Shown here piece after piece: positions 9,301-18,101 of a stretch of 64,000 nucleotides of DNA; position 1 is the first letter of the stretch; each line of letters starts with the position of its first letter. The position numbers and the translations under genes were made by a program. Source of the stretch: an uncultured Peptococcaceae bacterium (GTDB lineage: Bacteria > Bacillota > Peptococcia > Peptococcales > Peptococcaceae). The stretch lies in NCBI GenBank assembly GCA_910585405.1, contig CAJUDO010000004.1, positions 91,121-155,120 of the forward strand, written 5' to 3'. A model generated the notes under the pieces. It saw only the letters and a list, made by a program, of their open reading frames with translations, ran no database searches and was not told where the DNA came from.

Positions 9301-10005
9301 TTAAAAATAGCTTTCATCTGCCAAACGGTAGCCCACACCGATTTCTGTAATAATATATTGCGGCTCTGCCGGATTTTCCTCCAGTTTACGACGAATATTC
9401 GCCATGTTCACTCGCAAAATTCGGTTATTATCTTGCATATCGGCACCCCAAATATTTTTTATGAGATAGTCATAAGTAAGCACCTTGCCAGGATTGCGGC
9501 TCAGCAATTCGATGATACGCTGCTCATTTTTTGTGAGATGTACTCGTTCTTCATTAAGCCAAACAATGTGTCGTTCTGAATCTATACGAAGTTTGCCGCA
9601 GCAATAAATAGCACGGTTATTTACTGTACGTTCATCATTTTCCGAACGATTACGCAAAGCCACACGAATCCGCGCTAAAAGCTCCGAATTGCCAAAAGGT
9701 TTGGTAATATAATCATCAGCACCTAAATCCAACGCTTCCACCTTTTCCCATTCTTTATCTCTAGCTGATACTACCAGCACTGGACAAAGATTTGTTTCCT
9801 TCACTTTTTTCAAAAGATCCAGACCTTCCATATCTGGCAGACCCAAATCTAACAGAATCACATCAGGCTGAAAGGACCGCAGCATGGTTAACGCCTGCGC
9901 TCCGTTTTTGGCAATGACGGGAATGTATTCATTGGCAATCAAAATAGAGGCCAATACATTCACGATGGTTTCTTCATCTTCAATGATCAATACGTTTCCA
10001 TTCAT
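9301..10005 (-). CDS. KdpE-like response regulator (OmpR family)
   Basis: A 234-residue two-domain regulator. The receiver domain (about 1-120) has the acidic pocket IIEDEE, the phospho-acceptor aspartate in VILLDLGLPD, the Thr/Ser switch in LVVSARD and the lysine in YITKPFG. The C-terminal winged helix (about 135-230) carries ERVHLTKNEQRIIELL and the recognition region VNMANIRRKL. The start overlaps the kinase stop by 4 bases (ATGA), indicating translational coupling. The closest family type is KdpE, but no K+ ATPase genes are nearby, so the regulon is open. Confidence 0.9.
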   Translation of the reverse strand: MNGNVLIIEDEETIVNVLASILIANEYIPVIAKNGAQALTMLRSFQPDVILLDLGLPDMEGLDLLKKVKETNLCPVLVVSARDKEWEKVEALDLGADDYITKPFGNSELLARIRVALRNRSENDERTVNNRAIYCCGKLRIDSERHIVWLNEERVHLTKNEQRIIELLSRNPGKVLTYDYLIKNIWGADMQDNNRILRVNMANIRRKLEENPAEPQYIITEIGVGYRLADESYF

Positions 10006-11537
10006 GCTTTCTTCTCCTCCATAGGCAGGCGAAAAGCTACCCTCAGCCCTTTACCCGCTGTATTTTCTGCAAAAATTTGCCCACTGTGGGCCTCAATAAT
10101 AATTTTACAAATGCTCATACCCAAACCCAGTCCGCGGCTACTGTCGCCATCTTTGCGTTTTTGCAGCCCCATACCGGAAAATACCTTAGTTAAGTCCTCT
10201 GTCGCCATGCCCGCACCGTAGTCTTGTACGGAAAATTCCACAAAATCTTCCTTTTTTTCTACCATAAGTTCTATATTTTTTTTGCTGTTGCCATGCCGGT
10301 AAGCATTATCAATTAAATTAATAAGCACCTGTCGAATCAGAACCGGGTCCATCGGCAACATAATCAACTCATCGGGCAAGCAAAGCGTTATCTTCAAATC
10401 AGGAAAATATTTCTTACATTTTACTATTGAATCAGCAACTACCTCCTCTACTGGCTCCATTGATTTCTTCAATTCGGGATTATAATTCCCAATCTTTGTT
10501 ACAGAAAGTACATTCTCAATCATCCGCAGCAACCAACGCGCCTCTTCATGAATATCCTGAATCAGTCTATTTTTCAAATCGCTCTGCATGCGCTCCCCAT
10601 TTTCTAAAATCGAACCGCTGGCACCCAATATGCCGGTCAACGGTGTACGCAAGTCATGGGAAATGGCGCGCAGCAAATACCCCCGTGTCTGTTCTGCCTG
10701 CTTTTCCATAAGAATCCTCTGCTGTGTTTCACTAAGTTCCTGCCGTTCAAAGGCGATGGCAAAGTGATTAACTAGGCCCTGCGCAAAAGCACGCACATCT
10801 GGCGAAAGAATGCGTTCATACAGTAGCACACACACGGCACCCAAAGTGCGCTCCTGCCACATCACCGGAATACTTAAAAAACCTTTGTCATTCTCCTCAT
10901 CAATCCCACGTCCTACGATGCGTCGCTGCTTGATTGACTGCAAAGCAATATCATAATGTAAGGATTCCAGTTGTTCAGGAATATTACCATTGTGTCCCTG
11001 ACAGACCAGTTTGTCTCCCTGTAACTCCATATACAATATAGGACATTCTAACTGTGTATACAAACATTCCAACAATAAAGCTACAATATCCTTTTTGCAC
11101 TCCACCTGCAGCAAACGCTGATCTACCTCATTGATTACCTGCGTCATCTTTTCTCTCTGATGTGCTTGGTCCCGTTGCTTGCGCATATTCACTGTCAGCG
11201 CGCAGCTGCCTAGTGCTACCGCTCCCATTATAAAGAATGTAAACGGATAGCCACTAACTGAAAAATCAATGGCAAAATAGGGATATGTAAAGCAAAAATT
11301 CGTACCCACTACACTGCATAGCGCACTGATAATACCCCAAACATAGCTGCCAGTGAGTAATGAAATGAGAATTACTGCCAAAAGATAGATACCTGAAACG
11401 TTCACAGCATTATCATAGTATAAAATTGTTAAATAATTAATCGCAGTAGCGGATAATAACAGAATGATAGTGATAGCATAATCGTATAAAGCTTTTTGCA
11501 GCTTGGTCATTTCTGTCTGTTCCTGCACCTCTGCCAC
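10002..11537 (-). CDS. KdpD-like sensor histidine kinase lacking the N-terminal KdpD/Usp domains
   Basis: A 511-residue kinase starting at GTG 11537 with AGGAGGT upstream. It opens with a four-helix membrane block (about 20-115, DUF4118 type as in KdpD), then a GAF-like region (about 140-265), the HisKA dimerisation helix with the phospho-acceptor in AISHDLRTPL (His about 294), and the ATPase domain with N-box LIDNAYRHG, G1 DYGAGM and G2 GLGLGMSIC. Classical KdpD has a long cytosolic N-terminal sensor and UspA-like domain that is missing here. Such short forms are known in Clostridia. It is coupled to its response regulator; the signal is unknown. Confidence 0.9.
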   Translation of the reverse strand: MAEVQEQTEMTKLQKALYDYAITIILLLSATAINYLTILYYDNAVNVSGIYLLAVILISLLTGSYVWGIISALCSVVGTNFCFTYPYFAIDFSVSGYPFTFFIMGAVALGSCALTVNMRKQRDQAHQREKMTQVINEVDQRLLQVECKKDIVALLLECLYTQLECPILYMELQGDKLVCQGHNGNIPEQLESLHYDIALQSIKQRRIVGRGIDEENDKGFLSIPVMWQERTLGAVCVLLYERILSPDVRAFAQGLVNHFAIAFERQELSETQQRILMEKQAEQTRGYLLRAISHDLRTPLTGILGASGSILENGERMQSDLKNRLIQDIHEEARWLLRMIENVLSVTKIGNYNPELKKSMEPVEEVVADSIVKCKKYFPDLKITLCLPDELIMLPMDPVLIRQVLINLIDNAYRHGNSKKNIELMVEKKEDFVEFSVQDYGAGMATEDLTKVFSGMGLQKRKDGDSSRGLGLGMSICKIIIEAHSGQIFAENTAGKGLRVAFRLPMEEKKA

Positions 11538-11910
11538 ATATAAGACCTCCTGGTTCCAATATTTTTTGTATCATTATGACAGTATTTAAATATCAATTAT
11601 GCTCTTTTTCAAATTTATGCCGAAACTAGTCTTATCATATCATATTTTTGAGCAGCAGAAAAGAGAGTATTTTCTCATTTACAAAGTAAATATTTTCCCT
11701 CTAAAAAAGAATTTTCTGCATTGCTTCACGACCATCGCCATATCAGCTTCTCTGTCTACTCAAAATTATCTACAGGTAAATTTTACTGCTGCCAGTCTCA
11801 CATATTTTTGCCGAAATAGCAAATACTTTCTATTAGGATGAACTGTAGCCTTGTTCATAGTGCTCATACTTTTGTAGCAGAAACATTTTCAAGAAGGGAG
11901 TTTTTTATGT
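11538..11910. other. Divergent intergenic region between the kinase gene and spoVT
   Basis: A 373-base AT-rich stretch without a convincing gene. It contains the inverted repeat ATTTAC-AAA-GTAAAT at 11677-11691. A CATACT at 11865-11870 resembles the -10 of sigma-F/G promoters, as expected for spoVT, but the -35 spacing is imperfect (TGAACT, 20 bases), so this is only suggestive. Confidence 0.4.
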
Positions 11911-12468
11911 ATGAAAGCAACAGGTATTGTGCGCAGAATTGACGATCTGGGGAGAGTGGTGATTCCAAAAGAAATCCGCCGCACTCTCCGCATCCGCGAA
12001 GGAGATCCACTGGAAATTTTTGTTGATCACGACGGAGAAGTCATTCTGAAAAAATATTCGCCGATCGGAGAATTAAGTGAGTTCGCTCAAGAATATGCCG
12101 ATTCGTTGTTCGAAGCAACAGGACATATCGCCGTTATTACAGACCGCGATCAAGTAATCGCTGTAGCTGGCGCCTCCAAAAAAGACTTAATGGGCAAAGC
12201 CATCGGCATTGCCGCCGAAAAAGTGATGGAAGAACGCAAAGCTATCAGCGTGGGCGACACTGCCATTCATTCTCATTTCCGCGGCAACAATGACAATGGT
12301 ATTGAAAAAACCTTTGTCTCTCAAGTGATGGCTCCAATCATCGCTGAAGGCGATCCTATCGGCACAGTAATTATCGCCACAAAAGAAAACAATGTAAAAA
12401 TGACTGATCTGGAATTGAAGCTCGCTGAAACTGCTGCTTCTTTTTTAGCAAAACAAATGGAGCAATAA
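11911..12468 (+). CDS. spoVT: Stage V sporulation protein T (AbrB-like regulator)
   Basis: A forespore transcription regulator that tunes sigma-G-dependent genes. The 185-residue length matches the family. The N-terminal swapped-hairpin AbrB domain (about 1-50) has the hallmark MKATGIVRRIDDLGRVVIPKEIR (given in part: VRRIDDLGRVVIPKEIRR), followed by a C-terminal GAF domain (about 55-180). A GGGAG site precedes the ATG by 10 bases. The gene is monocistronic, ending in a strong terminator at 12473-12518. This is one of the clearest signs that the host forms endospores. Confidence 0.96.
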   Translation: MKATGIVRRIDDLGRVVIPKEIRRTLRIREGDPLEIFVDHDGEVILKKYSPIGELSEFAQEYADSLFEATGHIAVITDRDQVIAVAGASKKDLMGKAIGIAAEKVMEERKAISVGDTAIHSHFRGNNDNGIEKTFVSQVMAPIIAEGDPIGTVIIATKENNVKMTDLELKLAETAASFLAKQMEQ

Positions 12469-12472
12469 AGAG

Positions 12473-12518
12473 AAAGAGTTGTTACTGAATCGTAAGTTCA
12501 GAACAACTCTTTTTCTTT
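12473..12518. terminator. Terminator between spoVT and the convergent LysR gene
   Basis: AAAGAGTTGTT (12473-12483) pairs with AACAACTCTTT (12502-12512), and an inner CTGAA/TTCAG pair extends the hairpin. A T-rich tail follows on the plus strand and a T-rich run also exists on the minus side, so it can serve both genes. Confidence 0.85.
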
Positions 12519-12525
12519 TGTTTTT

Positions 12526-13437
12526 TTATTCCACTGATATTGTATGATGTAAGATATCTAAAAAATCTTTCACCAATATATTATCTTCACTTTTTTCATT
12601 CACTATATAACCAAAATGCCCATATATGTTTTCTCTTAAGGGTTTCGTCACTGTCTTCGGATAATCTTCCAAAAAGATACCATCTCCCGCAATCCCCACG
12701 CCCATATTAGCAGCAATCATGCTACCAAACAGCTTTGCTGAATCCGCTATTAATGCTTGCACTTCCCCAAACTGTGACAATATTCGATAAGGTAAATAAT
12801 CTTCCAGCTCACCTTGCAACTGCTCTTTTAAAAAAATAATGGGGTATCGTAAGATACTCTTTATCGAAAGCATTTGATACTTATTGAGCGGTGAATTTGC
12901 TCCAATGATCACACAATATTCGTACCGAAAAAGTTGATAGAAATGTAACGATTCAGGCAGCGTAAAAGTGGACTCATCATTCACAAACATCATCCCTAAA
13001 AATCCTATTTCCGCTTGTTTTTCTCGCATCATCGTAATTACACGTTCCGGTCCCATCAATTGCGCCGAAAATTTTACTTTTGGATAGCGTTGCATAAACT
13101 TTATTTCCGCTTCCGGCAAAATATATTTTTTAAATGAAGGAATTGCTGCAATACACAATGTCCCCTCCCGGAGTACGTTTTCTTGTTGCCAAAAATATTG
13201 CTCTAGTTCATCTTGTAAGTCCAATATTTTCTTAGCCATTACGACAGCATACTCACCGGCCTCTGTCAATGTAACGCCATACACATTTCGCTCCAAAAGC
13301 TGCACATGATATTCTTCCTCCAAATTTTTCAGTGACTGACTGATTGCTTGCTGTGATACAAACAATTTACTGCTGGCTTTTCGAATCGACTGTGTTTCCG
13401 CTACAGCTTTCAAGTAAAACAACTGTTTCAATTGCAT
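12526..13437 (-). CDS. LysR-family transcription regulator, divergent to the AP-superfamily hydrolase gene
   Basis: About 303 residues. The N-terminal winged helix (MQLKQLFYLKAVAE...SKLFVSQQAISQSLKNLEEEY) is standard LysR type, followed by a two-lobed periplasmic-binding-like effector domain. The start at 13437 is preferred over the upstream in-frame codon at 13482 because GGAG lies 8 bases before it and the family begins there. It is transcribed divergently from the hydrolase at 13646 with about 210 bases between, containing two palindromes, so it probably controls the hydrolase and the SLC13 gene behind it. The effector is unknown. Confidence 0.9.
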   Translation of the reverse strand: MQLKQLFYLKAVAETQSIRKASSKLFVSQQAISQSLKNLEEEYHVQLLERNVYGVTLTEAGEYAVVMAKKILDLQDELEQYFWQQENVLREGTLCIAAIPSFKKYILPEAEIKFMQRYPKVKFSAQLMGPERVITMMREKQAEIGFLGMMFVNDESTFTLPESLHFYQLFRYEYCVIIGANSPLNKYQMLSIKSILRYPIIFLKEQLQGELEDYLPYRILSQFGEVQALIADSAKLFGSMIAANMGVGIAGDGIFLEDYPKTVTKPLRENIYGHFGYIVNEKSEDNILVKDFLDILHHTISVE

Positions 13438-13545
13438 AGCACCATCTCCGAATCGTTTTCTTTTGTTTAATATAACAAGCATTTTTTATAGTGTCAATCA
13501 ATTCTTGTATCTTTGCCGGAAATATAAAAAATATAACTGCTTTTC

Positions 13546-13598
13546 ATGGATTCCATAAGATATTATACTATCATTGTAATAAGAATTGCTGCAGCAAT
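13546..13598. promoter_or_regulatory. Candidate LysR operator region
   Basis: Two perfect palindromes lie in the divergent promoter region: ATGGATTCCAT at 13546-13556 and ATTGCTGCAGCAAT at 13585-13598, with a TATACT-like -10 candidate between them. They are likely regulator sites; nothing in the sequence proves which protein binds. Confidence 0.45.
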
Positions 13599-13645
13599 AA
13601 TAAGGTACCGTTTTCAATATTGTTTATTGTGAAGGAGTTGCGATT

Positions 13646-15691
13646 ATGACACGAGAAGCTATTTCCGACAAACTCATTGTTGTGGGAATTGATGGCATGG
13701 ATCCCTGTTTAACACGAAAATATATGGCACGCGGTGTAATGCCTAATGTAGAAAAATTGATGAAGCATGGCTCTTACCGAGAAGATTTAGTATTAATGGG
13801 CGCTCAACCAACCATTACACCGCCATGCTGGACGACCCTTTCTACCGGTGCTTATCCCGCCACACATGGCATTACCTGCTTCAAAAAGCAAGGAAACGAT
13901 ATTGCCGATTTAGTGTACGGCATGGGATCTGACTCCTGCAAAGCGGAACAACTGTGGGATTGCTTTGTAGATGCCGGCAAAAAAACATTAGTATGTCAGT
14001 GGCCCGGCGCTTCTTGGCCACCAACGAAAGAAGACGCAAATCTGATGGTAATTGATGGCACACAGCCAACCTTTATTAACATGCTGCCGATTATTGACTC
14101 TGAGGAAGTGATCATCGCCGACGTAAAAACGGACGAAATCACATTCAAACCGATGGCAGCCAGTGACGGCAACGTGCCCTGTGTGGTAAAAGATTTAGAA
14201 GAAGTCGAAGTTGGCGCTGCTTTAAGAGATGGCGGTCACCTAACACATACCATCCTTATTTTAAAACCAGAAGATGGCGAACACGCTTTAAGCGAAGCGC
14301 CTTATAATATTGCGTTCTCGCCGATAAAAGATGCCTCCGGCTGGATCTTTGCTCCAGACGACGCCAAAGAATTTATCGCCTTATTTAACTACGGCTTTTT
14401 GCGCCGCCCATGTTTGATTTTGAAAAATGAAGCTGGCATTTACGACCACGTTTCTATTTATAAAAATAAAAAATCTACCGAACCTATCGTAACATTGTAT
14501 AAAGATCAATTTACCCGTGACATCTGGGATGAAGTGATTGACGGCGACAGTCCAAAACCTGCCACTCGTGATATGCTTCTGCTGGAAATCGCAGAAGACG
14601 GCACACATATTGAAATGTACGCCACCGGAGCCGGTAAGCCAGACAATGACAATCATTTCTATCCAAAAGCTTTGTATCACGAATTAACAGAAAAAATTGG
14701 TCCGATTCCTACCATGGGGAATATCTCCGGTAAGAGCAAAAAATTGATTGGAGAATGCCATTTAGGCGCTTGGGAACATGAAGCAGACTGGCAAGCCGCT
14801 GCAATTCATTATTTAATTGAAACGAAAGACGTGGAAGTGGTCTTTTCCCACTATCACAATGTGGATGCCATGGGGCATCAAATTATGAAATATCTGAAGC
14901 AACGCGACTTTTCTCCTATGTCGGCCGAAGATTATGACGATTTAATGCAGATGGTTTATGAACAAGCGGACCGTTATATTGGCAGATATATGGATTTGTT
15001 GGACAATGGCTGGACTGTTGCACTTGTCAGCGACCATGGCCAGGTTTGCCCTGAACATGAACCGCACCTGATGGGAGATGGTACTGGTGTCAATATTCGC
15101 GTCATGGCAAATTTAGGATTTACCACCATGAAAAAGGATGCCGACGGCAATGAGTTATATGAAATCGACTGGGAAAAAACCATCGCTGTTGCACCACGTG
15201 GTAACCATATTTATCTGAACATCAAAGGCAGAAACCAACATGAAGTGAAAGATGCCGATGGAAATATTACCATAATTGACGGTCTGATTGATCCTGCCGA
15301 CCAATATGAAGTCGAAGAACAGATTATGACCGCACTCTATAATTATAAAGATGAAAAAACCGGAAACCGTATCTTTGCACTTGCTTTACGCAACAAGGAT
15401 GCTATGCTGCTGGGATTGGGCGGCCCTGACAGTGGCGATATTATTTATTTTATGGCTGAGGGCTATAATATTGACCACGGTTGCTGCCTGTCCACCACGC
15501 AAGGCTGCGCAGAAACAAGCGTATCACCGCTTTGCGTACTGGCCGGCAAAGGCTTTAAGAAAAACTTTGTCACCGACCGGATTATCCGTCAGGTAGATAT
15601 TGCGCCAACACTGGCTTACTTAGGTGGCGTACGTATGCCGGCACAGTGTGAAGGTTCCATCCTATATCAGATTTTAGAAAACGAATTTTAA
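13646..15691 (+). CDS. Alkaline-phosphatase-superfamily hydrolase (type I phosphodiesterase/nucleotide pyrophosphatase-like), cytoplasmic
   Basis: A 681-residue enzyme of the AP superfamily, which hydrolyses phosphate, phosphonate or sulfate esters with two metal ions. Visible signature: the first metal aspartate in VVGIDGMDP (D16), the likely nucleophile Thr in TITPPCW (about T58), then STGAYPATHGI, later HYHNVDAMGH with an Asp and His ligand, SDHGQ with the second pair, and a C-terminal His near DHGCC. There is no signal peptide, unlike most secreted phosphatases, so the substrate is probably imported. GAAGGAG precedes the ATG. The next gene is an SLC13 anion transporter and a LysR gene is divergent, suggesting uptake and cleavage of an anionic organic compound. 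A paralog lies at 49784. Substrate unassigned. Confidence 0.85.
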   Translation: MTREAISDKLIVVGIDGMDPCLTRKYMARGVMPNVEKLMKHGSYREDLVLMGAQPTITPPCWTTLSTGAYPATHGITCFKKQGNDIADLVYGMGSDSCKAEQLWDCFVDAGKKTLVCQWPGASWPPTKEDANLMVIDGTQPTFINMLPIIDSEEVIIADVKTDEITFKPMAASDGNVPCVVKDLEEVEVGAALRDGGHLTHTILILKPEDGEHALSEAPYNIAFSPIKDASGWIFAPDDAKEFIALFNYGFLRRPCLILKNEAGIYDHVSIYKNKKSTEPIVTLYKDQFTRDIWDEVIDGDSPKPATRDMLLLEIAEDGTHIEMYATGAGKPDNDNHFYPKALYHELTEKIGPIPTMGNISGKSKKLIGECHLGAWEHEADWQAAAIHYLIETKDVEVVFSHYHNVDAMGHQIMKYLKQRDFSPMSAEDYDDLMQMVYEQADRYIGRYMDLLDNGWTVALVSDHGQVCPEHEPHLMGDGTGVNIRVMANLGFTTMKKDADGNELYEIDWEKTIAVAPRGNHIYLNIKGRNQHEVKDADGNITIIDGLIDPADQYEVEEQIMTALYNYKDEKTGNRIFALALRNKDAMLLGLGGPDSGDIIYFMAEGYNIDHGCCLSTTQGCAETSVSPLCVLAGKGFKKNFVTDRIIRQVDIAPTLAYLGGVRMPAQCEGSILYQILENEF

Positions 15692-15709
15692 GTAAATTAG
15701 CATAACTCC

Positions 15710-15761
15710 ATATCATGGTGGGATGACAAAAAAGAACTATCATCCCACCATGATATAAGAT
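15710..15761 (+). terminator. Strong hairpin terminator between hydrolase and SLC13 genes
   Basis: Perfect 17-base arms (15710-15726 and 15740-15756, core TCATGGTGGGATGA) with a 13-base loop are followed by a T-run. Sitting inside an apparent operon, it may reduce read-through or protect the upstream message, so the transporter may have its own promoter. Confidence 0.85.
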
Positions 15762-15845
15762 TTTTATCCAATTTTTAAATGATACTACTTGATTATACAA
15801 TTCTCATCTCATATACTCTTTATCTTTTGAAGGAGGTTGAAATTT

Positions 15846-17318
15846 ATGTCAGAACAAACGAAAAGTAAATCCCACTTTAATAGTGGCAAAGAAATTCTCG
15901 TTTTTTTAATCACGTTAGCATTTATGTTCTTGTTTCGATTTGTCCCCCCTGTTGAACCTATTACACCTTACGGAATGGCCTTACTCGGCGTATTTCTGGG
16001 CGTAATTTTCGGCTGGTGCTTTGGCGGCAATAACACTTTGTGGACGTCTTTATTTGGTTTAATTGCACTGGGCGTTACACTGCCTGCCGGCGTATTAGGC
16101 GCAACCATGCAGGTATTTAGCAGTTATGTTTTTATCATTGTTCTTTTAAGCTTGTTTACAGTAGGTGCGTTATTGGGAGCCAATATTTCCGAATATTTAG
16201 TCGTGAAATTACTTTCTCTCAAATTTTTGGAAGGCCATCCTTGGCGGTTTATTGTTGTACTATTTTTTGGAGCTTATTTGCTCTCCTTTATGACAAACCC
16301 TATGGTAATCGGCATTTTCTTATTTAGTTTATATGAAACTCTGTTCACACAAGCTGGTTACAAACCAGGTGACAAAACGCCGACATTTATCATTATCGCA
16401 ACTGCAATTATTGCTTTGCTGGAAACGATCAATCGTCCATGGGCTACACCGCAAATTATTTCTCTGCAAGCATTGGAAAATGGTGCCGGTATTGCAGTAG
16501 GTTACGCTCCTTATATGCTCTTAATTATTGCATTCAGTTTGATTTTTATCGCTTTGATGGTTCTTTTGATGCGTTTATTAAATTGTGATGTAGAAAAATT
16601 GGCCAATATTGATTTAACCGAATTGAAAGAACGCTACAAAAACGGCCTGCATCCTCATCAAAAAGGTGTGTTAGTTGCTATTCTCGTTCTGGCAATTGGA
16701 AGTATTGTTGTCGTATTCTTCCCAGCAAACCTGGGAGCGGTATCTACTTTTGTTACGGCGAAATTGTCAATTATTGGTTGGATGTTATTGGTAATTTCCT
16801 GTATGCTATTTATTCGGGTAGACGGCAAATTACTACTGGAACCCAAAACACTAGCCTCTAACTTCCCATGGCATTTATTGATGATGATTGGGGTCGGTGT
16901 TACGGTTGGTACCGTTGTAGTTGGAGAAGGTACCGGCGTGTCTGAATGGCTAGGTAGCATCCTTGGGCCTATTTTAGGAGGTATGAACGACTTCACCATC
17001 TATATCGCCCTGGCATTTATCGGCATTGTTCTGACAAATTTGCTGAATAACAACGCAATGGCTATTATGCTGTCCTCTACAGTAGTTGGTCTGTATTTGC
17101 AAGGTTTTATTGCCGATCCTATCTTGGCTATTATTATTGTTATTGTATCCACCACGTTTGGATTCATTACACCTGCATCCAGTTTCTATGGTGCTCTGAT
17201 ACACAGCAATAAATTTATTGACTCCAAATCTGTTTATAAGTGGGGACTCCTCATGGCAGTTTTCTGCCTCATCGTAACCGCTGTATTATTGTTTCCTATG
17301 AGTCACTTATTCTTCTAA
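15846..17318 (+). CDS. SLC13/DASS-family anion transporter
   Basis: About 490 residues with some 12 hydrophobic segments, of the divalent-anion:sodium symporter type that carries di/tricarboxylates, sulfate or related anions. The two pseudo-repeat hairpins are visible as SFMTNPMV in the first half and LTNLLNNNAMAIML in the second, the sites that bind Na+ and anion in this family. The start at ATG 15846 is chosen because AGGAGG ends right before an in-frame TTG (15837) and is correctly spaced (9 bases) only for the ATG. It shares its N-terminal pattern (FR..PP...TP.GM...G.F.GV) with the SLC13 protein at 62114. Located behind the AP-superfamily hydrolase, it may import that enzyme's substrate. 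Confidence 0.88.
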   Translation: MSEQTKSKSHFNSGKEILVFLITLAFMFLFRFVPPVEPITPYGMALLGVFLGVIFGWCFGGNNTLWTSLFGLIALGVTLPAGVLGATMQVFSSYVFIIVLLSLFTVGALLGANISEYLVVKLLSLKFLEGHPWRFIVVLFFGAYLLSFMTNPMVIGIFLFSLYETLFTQAGYKPGDKTPTFIIIATAIIALLETINRPWATPQIISLQALENGAGIAVGYAPYMLLIIAFSLIFIALMVLLMRLLNCDVEKLANIDLTELKERYKNGLHPHQKGVLVAILVLAIGSIVVVFFPANLGAVSTFVTAKLSIIGWMLLVISCMLFIRVDGKLLLEPKTLASNFPWHLLMMIGVGVTVGTVVVGEGTGVSEWLGSILGPILGGMNDFTIYIALAFIGIVLTNLLNNNAMAIMLSSTVVGLYLQGFIADPILAIIIVIVSTTFGFITPASSFYGALIHSNKFIDSKSVYKWGLLMAVFCLIVTAVLLFPMSHLFF

Positions 17319-17344
17319 AATTTATTTTTAACTAAGGACTACAG

Positions 17345-17377
17345 AAAGAAGCTACCTAAATTCACGGTAGCTTCTTT
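17345..17377. terminator. Terminator after SLC13 gene
   Basis: AAAGAAGCTACC (17345-17356) pairs perfectly with GGTAGCTTCTTT (17366-17377). The A-rich left flank lets it also serve the convergent lipoprotein gene. Confidence 0.75.
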
Positions 17378-17418
17378 ACGTATTTCTACATTTATTGCCC
17401 TGCCGGTACCATTATTTT

Positions 17419-17844
17419 TTATTCCGTCACAACAAATTCAGCAGAAATTGTTTCCCGCTCACTGTCTTCTTTTTGTACATTGTAAGACAGGCGATACACC
17501 CCCGATTTCAATGTAGGATACCATTGGGTATCAATGCTGCCTTGCATCGTTTCTTCCAACGGATCTCCCACTCCGCAGAAACCAGCCTCACATTCTATAG
17601 CCTGCCAACTGCCATCGCTTTGTTGTTCTTCCAATGTAGGAATGAGCCATATGGTATGGGCATCTCCAGTTTCATTGATCGCCTGCCATGTAATCTCATT
17701 GTCAGATAAACTATAACTTTCCTGAGCCATCTCCAAACGCAAAGGCGCTATCACTTCTGTTTCTTCTTGACCTTGCTGTACATTGCATCCCCACAAAAAA
17801 ACACAAAGCAATATCAATAACAGTCCTCTACCCCAACCTTTCAT
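17419..17844 (-). CDS. Small lipoprotein with an immunoglobulin-like fold
   Basis: 141 residues. A lipoprotein signal peptide ends in VFLWGC (Cys about 20). The rest is a single domain whose pattern (EMAQESYSLSDNEITW..., then W-containing strands and a terminal GVYRLSYNV strand) resembles bacterial Ig-like domains found in small surface lipoproteins. Two cysteines (CEAGFC) could form a disulfide. It is transcribed alone, convergent with the SLC13 gene. No specific function can be inferred; an exposed binding role is only a guess. Confidence 0.65.
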   Translation of the reverse strand: MKGWGRGLLLILLCVFLWGCNVQQGQEETEVIAPLRLEMAQESYSLSDNEITWQAINETGDAHTIWLIPTLEEQQSDGSWQAIECEAGFCGVGDPLEETMQGSIDTQWYPTLKSGVYRLSYNVQKEDSERETISAEFVVTE

Positions 17845-18024
17845 ACAGCCTCATCCTCTCTTTCCTGAGCCATTTTCCTGTTAAATTAAAGACGATTTTT
17901 TCTGCAATAAGTTCCATCTTTTTCTATGTCCTACACTGCCAAAACTTCTATATATCGAAAATGAACCGCACAGTATTTGTGGGCATCCTTTCCGTGCTTC
18001 CTGCAATGGGAAGCAACCTCATAC

Positions 18025-18053
18025 TTGTAGGAAAAGATATCTTATGCTATACT
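18025..18053 (+). promoter_or_regulatory. Sigma-70/A-type promoter of the small membrane protein gene
   Basis: TTGTAG (18025-18030) and TATACT (18048-18053) with a 17-base spacer, about 50 bases upstream of the GTG at 18102. Confidence 0.65.
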
Positions 18054-18101
18054 GAACTACATTCACAAATATACAGTCAGACTGAGAAGGGAAGTTTTCA
18101 T

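Noticed and set aside
8719..11537. A potassium-transport (kdp) locus
   Set aside because: Only KdpDE-like regulators are present and the kinase lacks the N-terminal KdpD domains; no kdpFABC genes are in the window.
17961..18101. Longer N-terminus for the small membrane protein
   Set aside because: It would begin upstream of the promoter at 18025-18053, and the GTG at 18102 has a good ribosome site.
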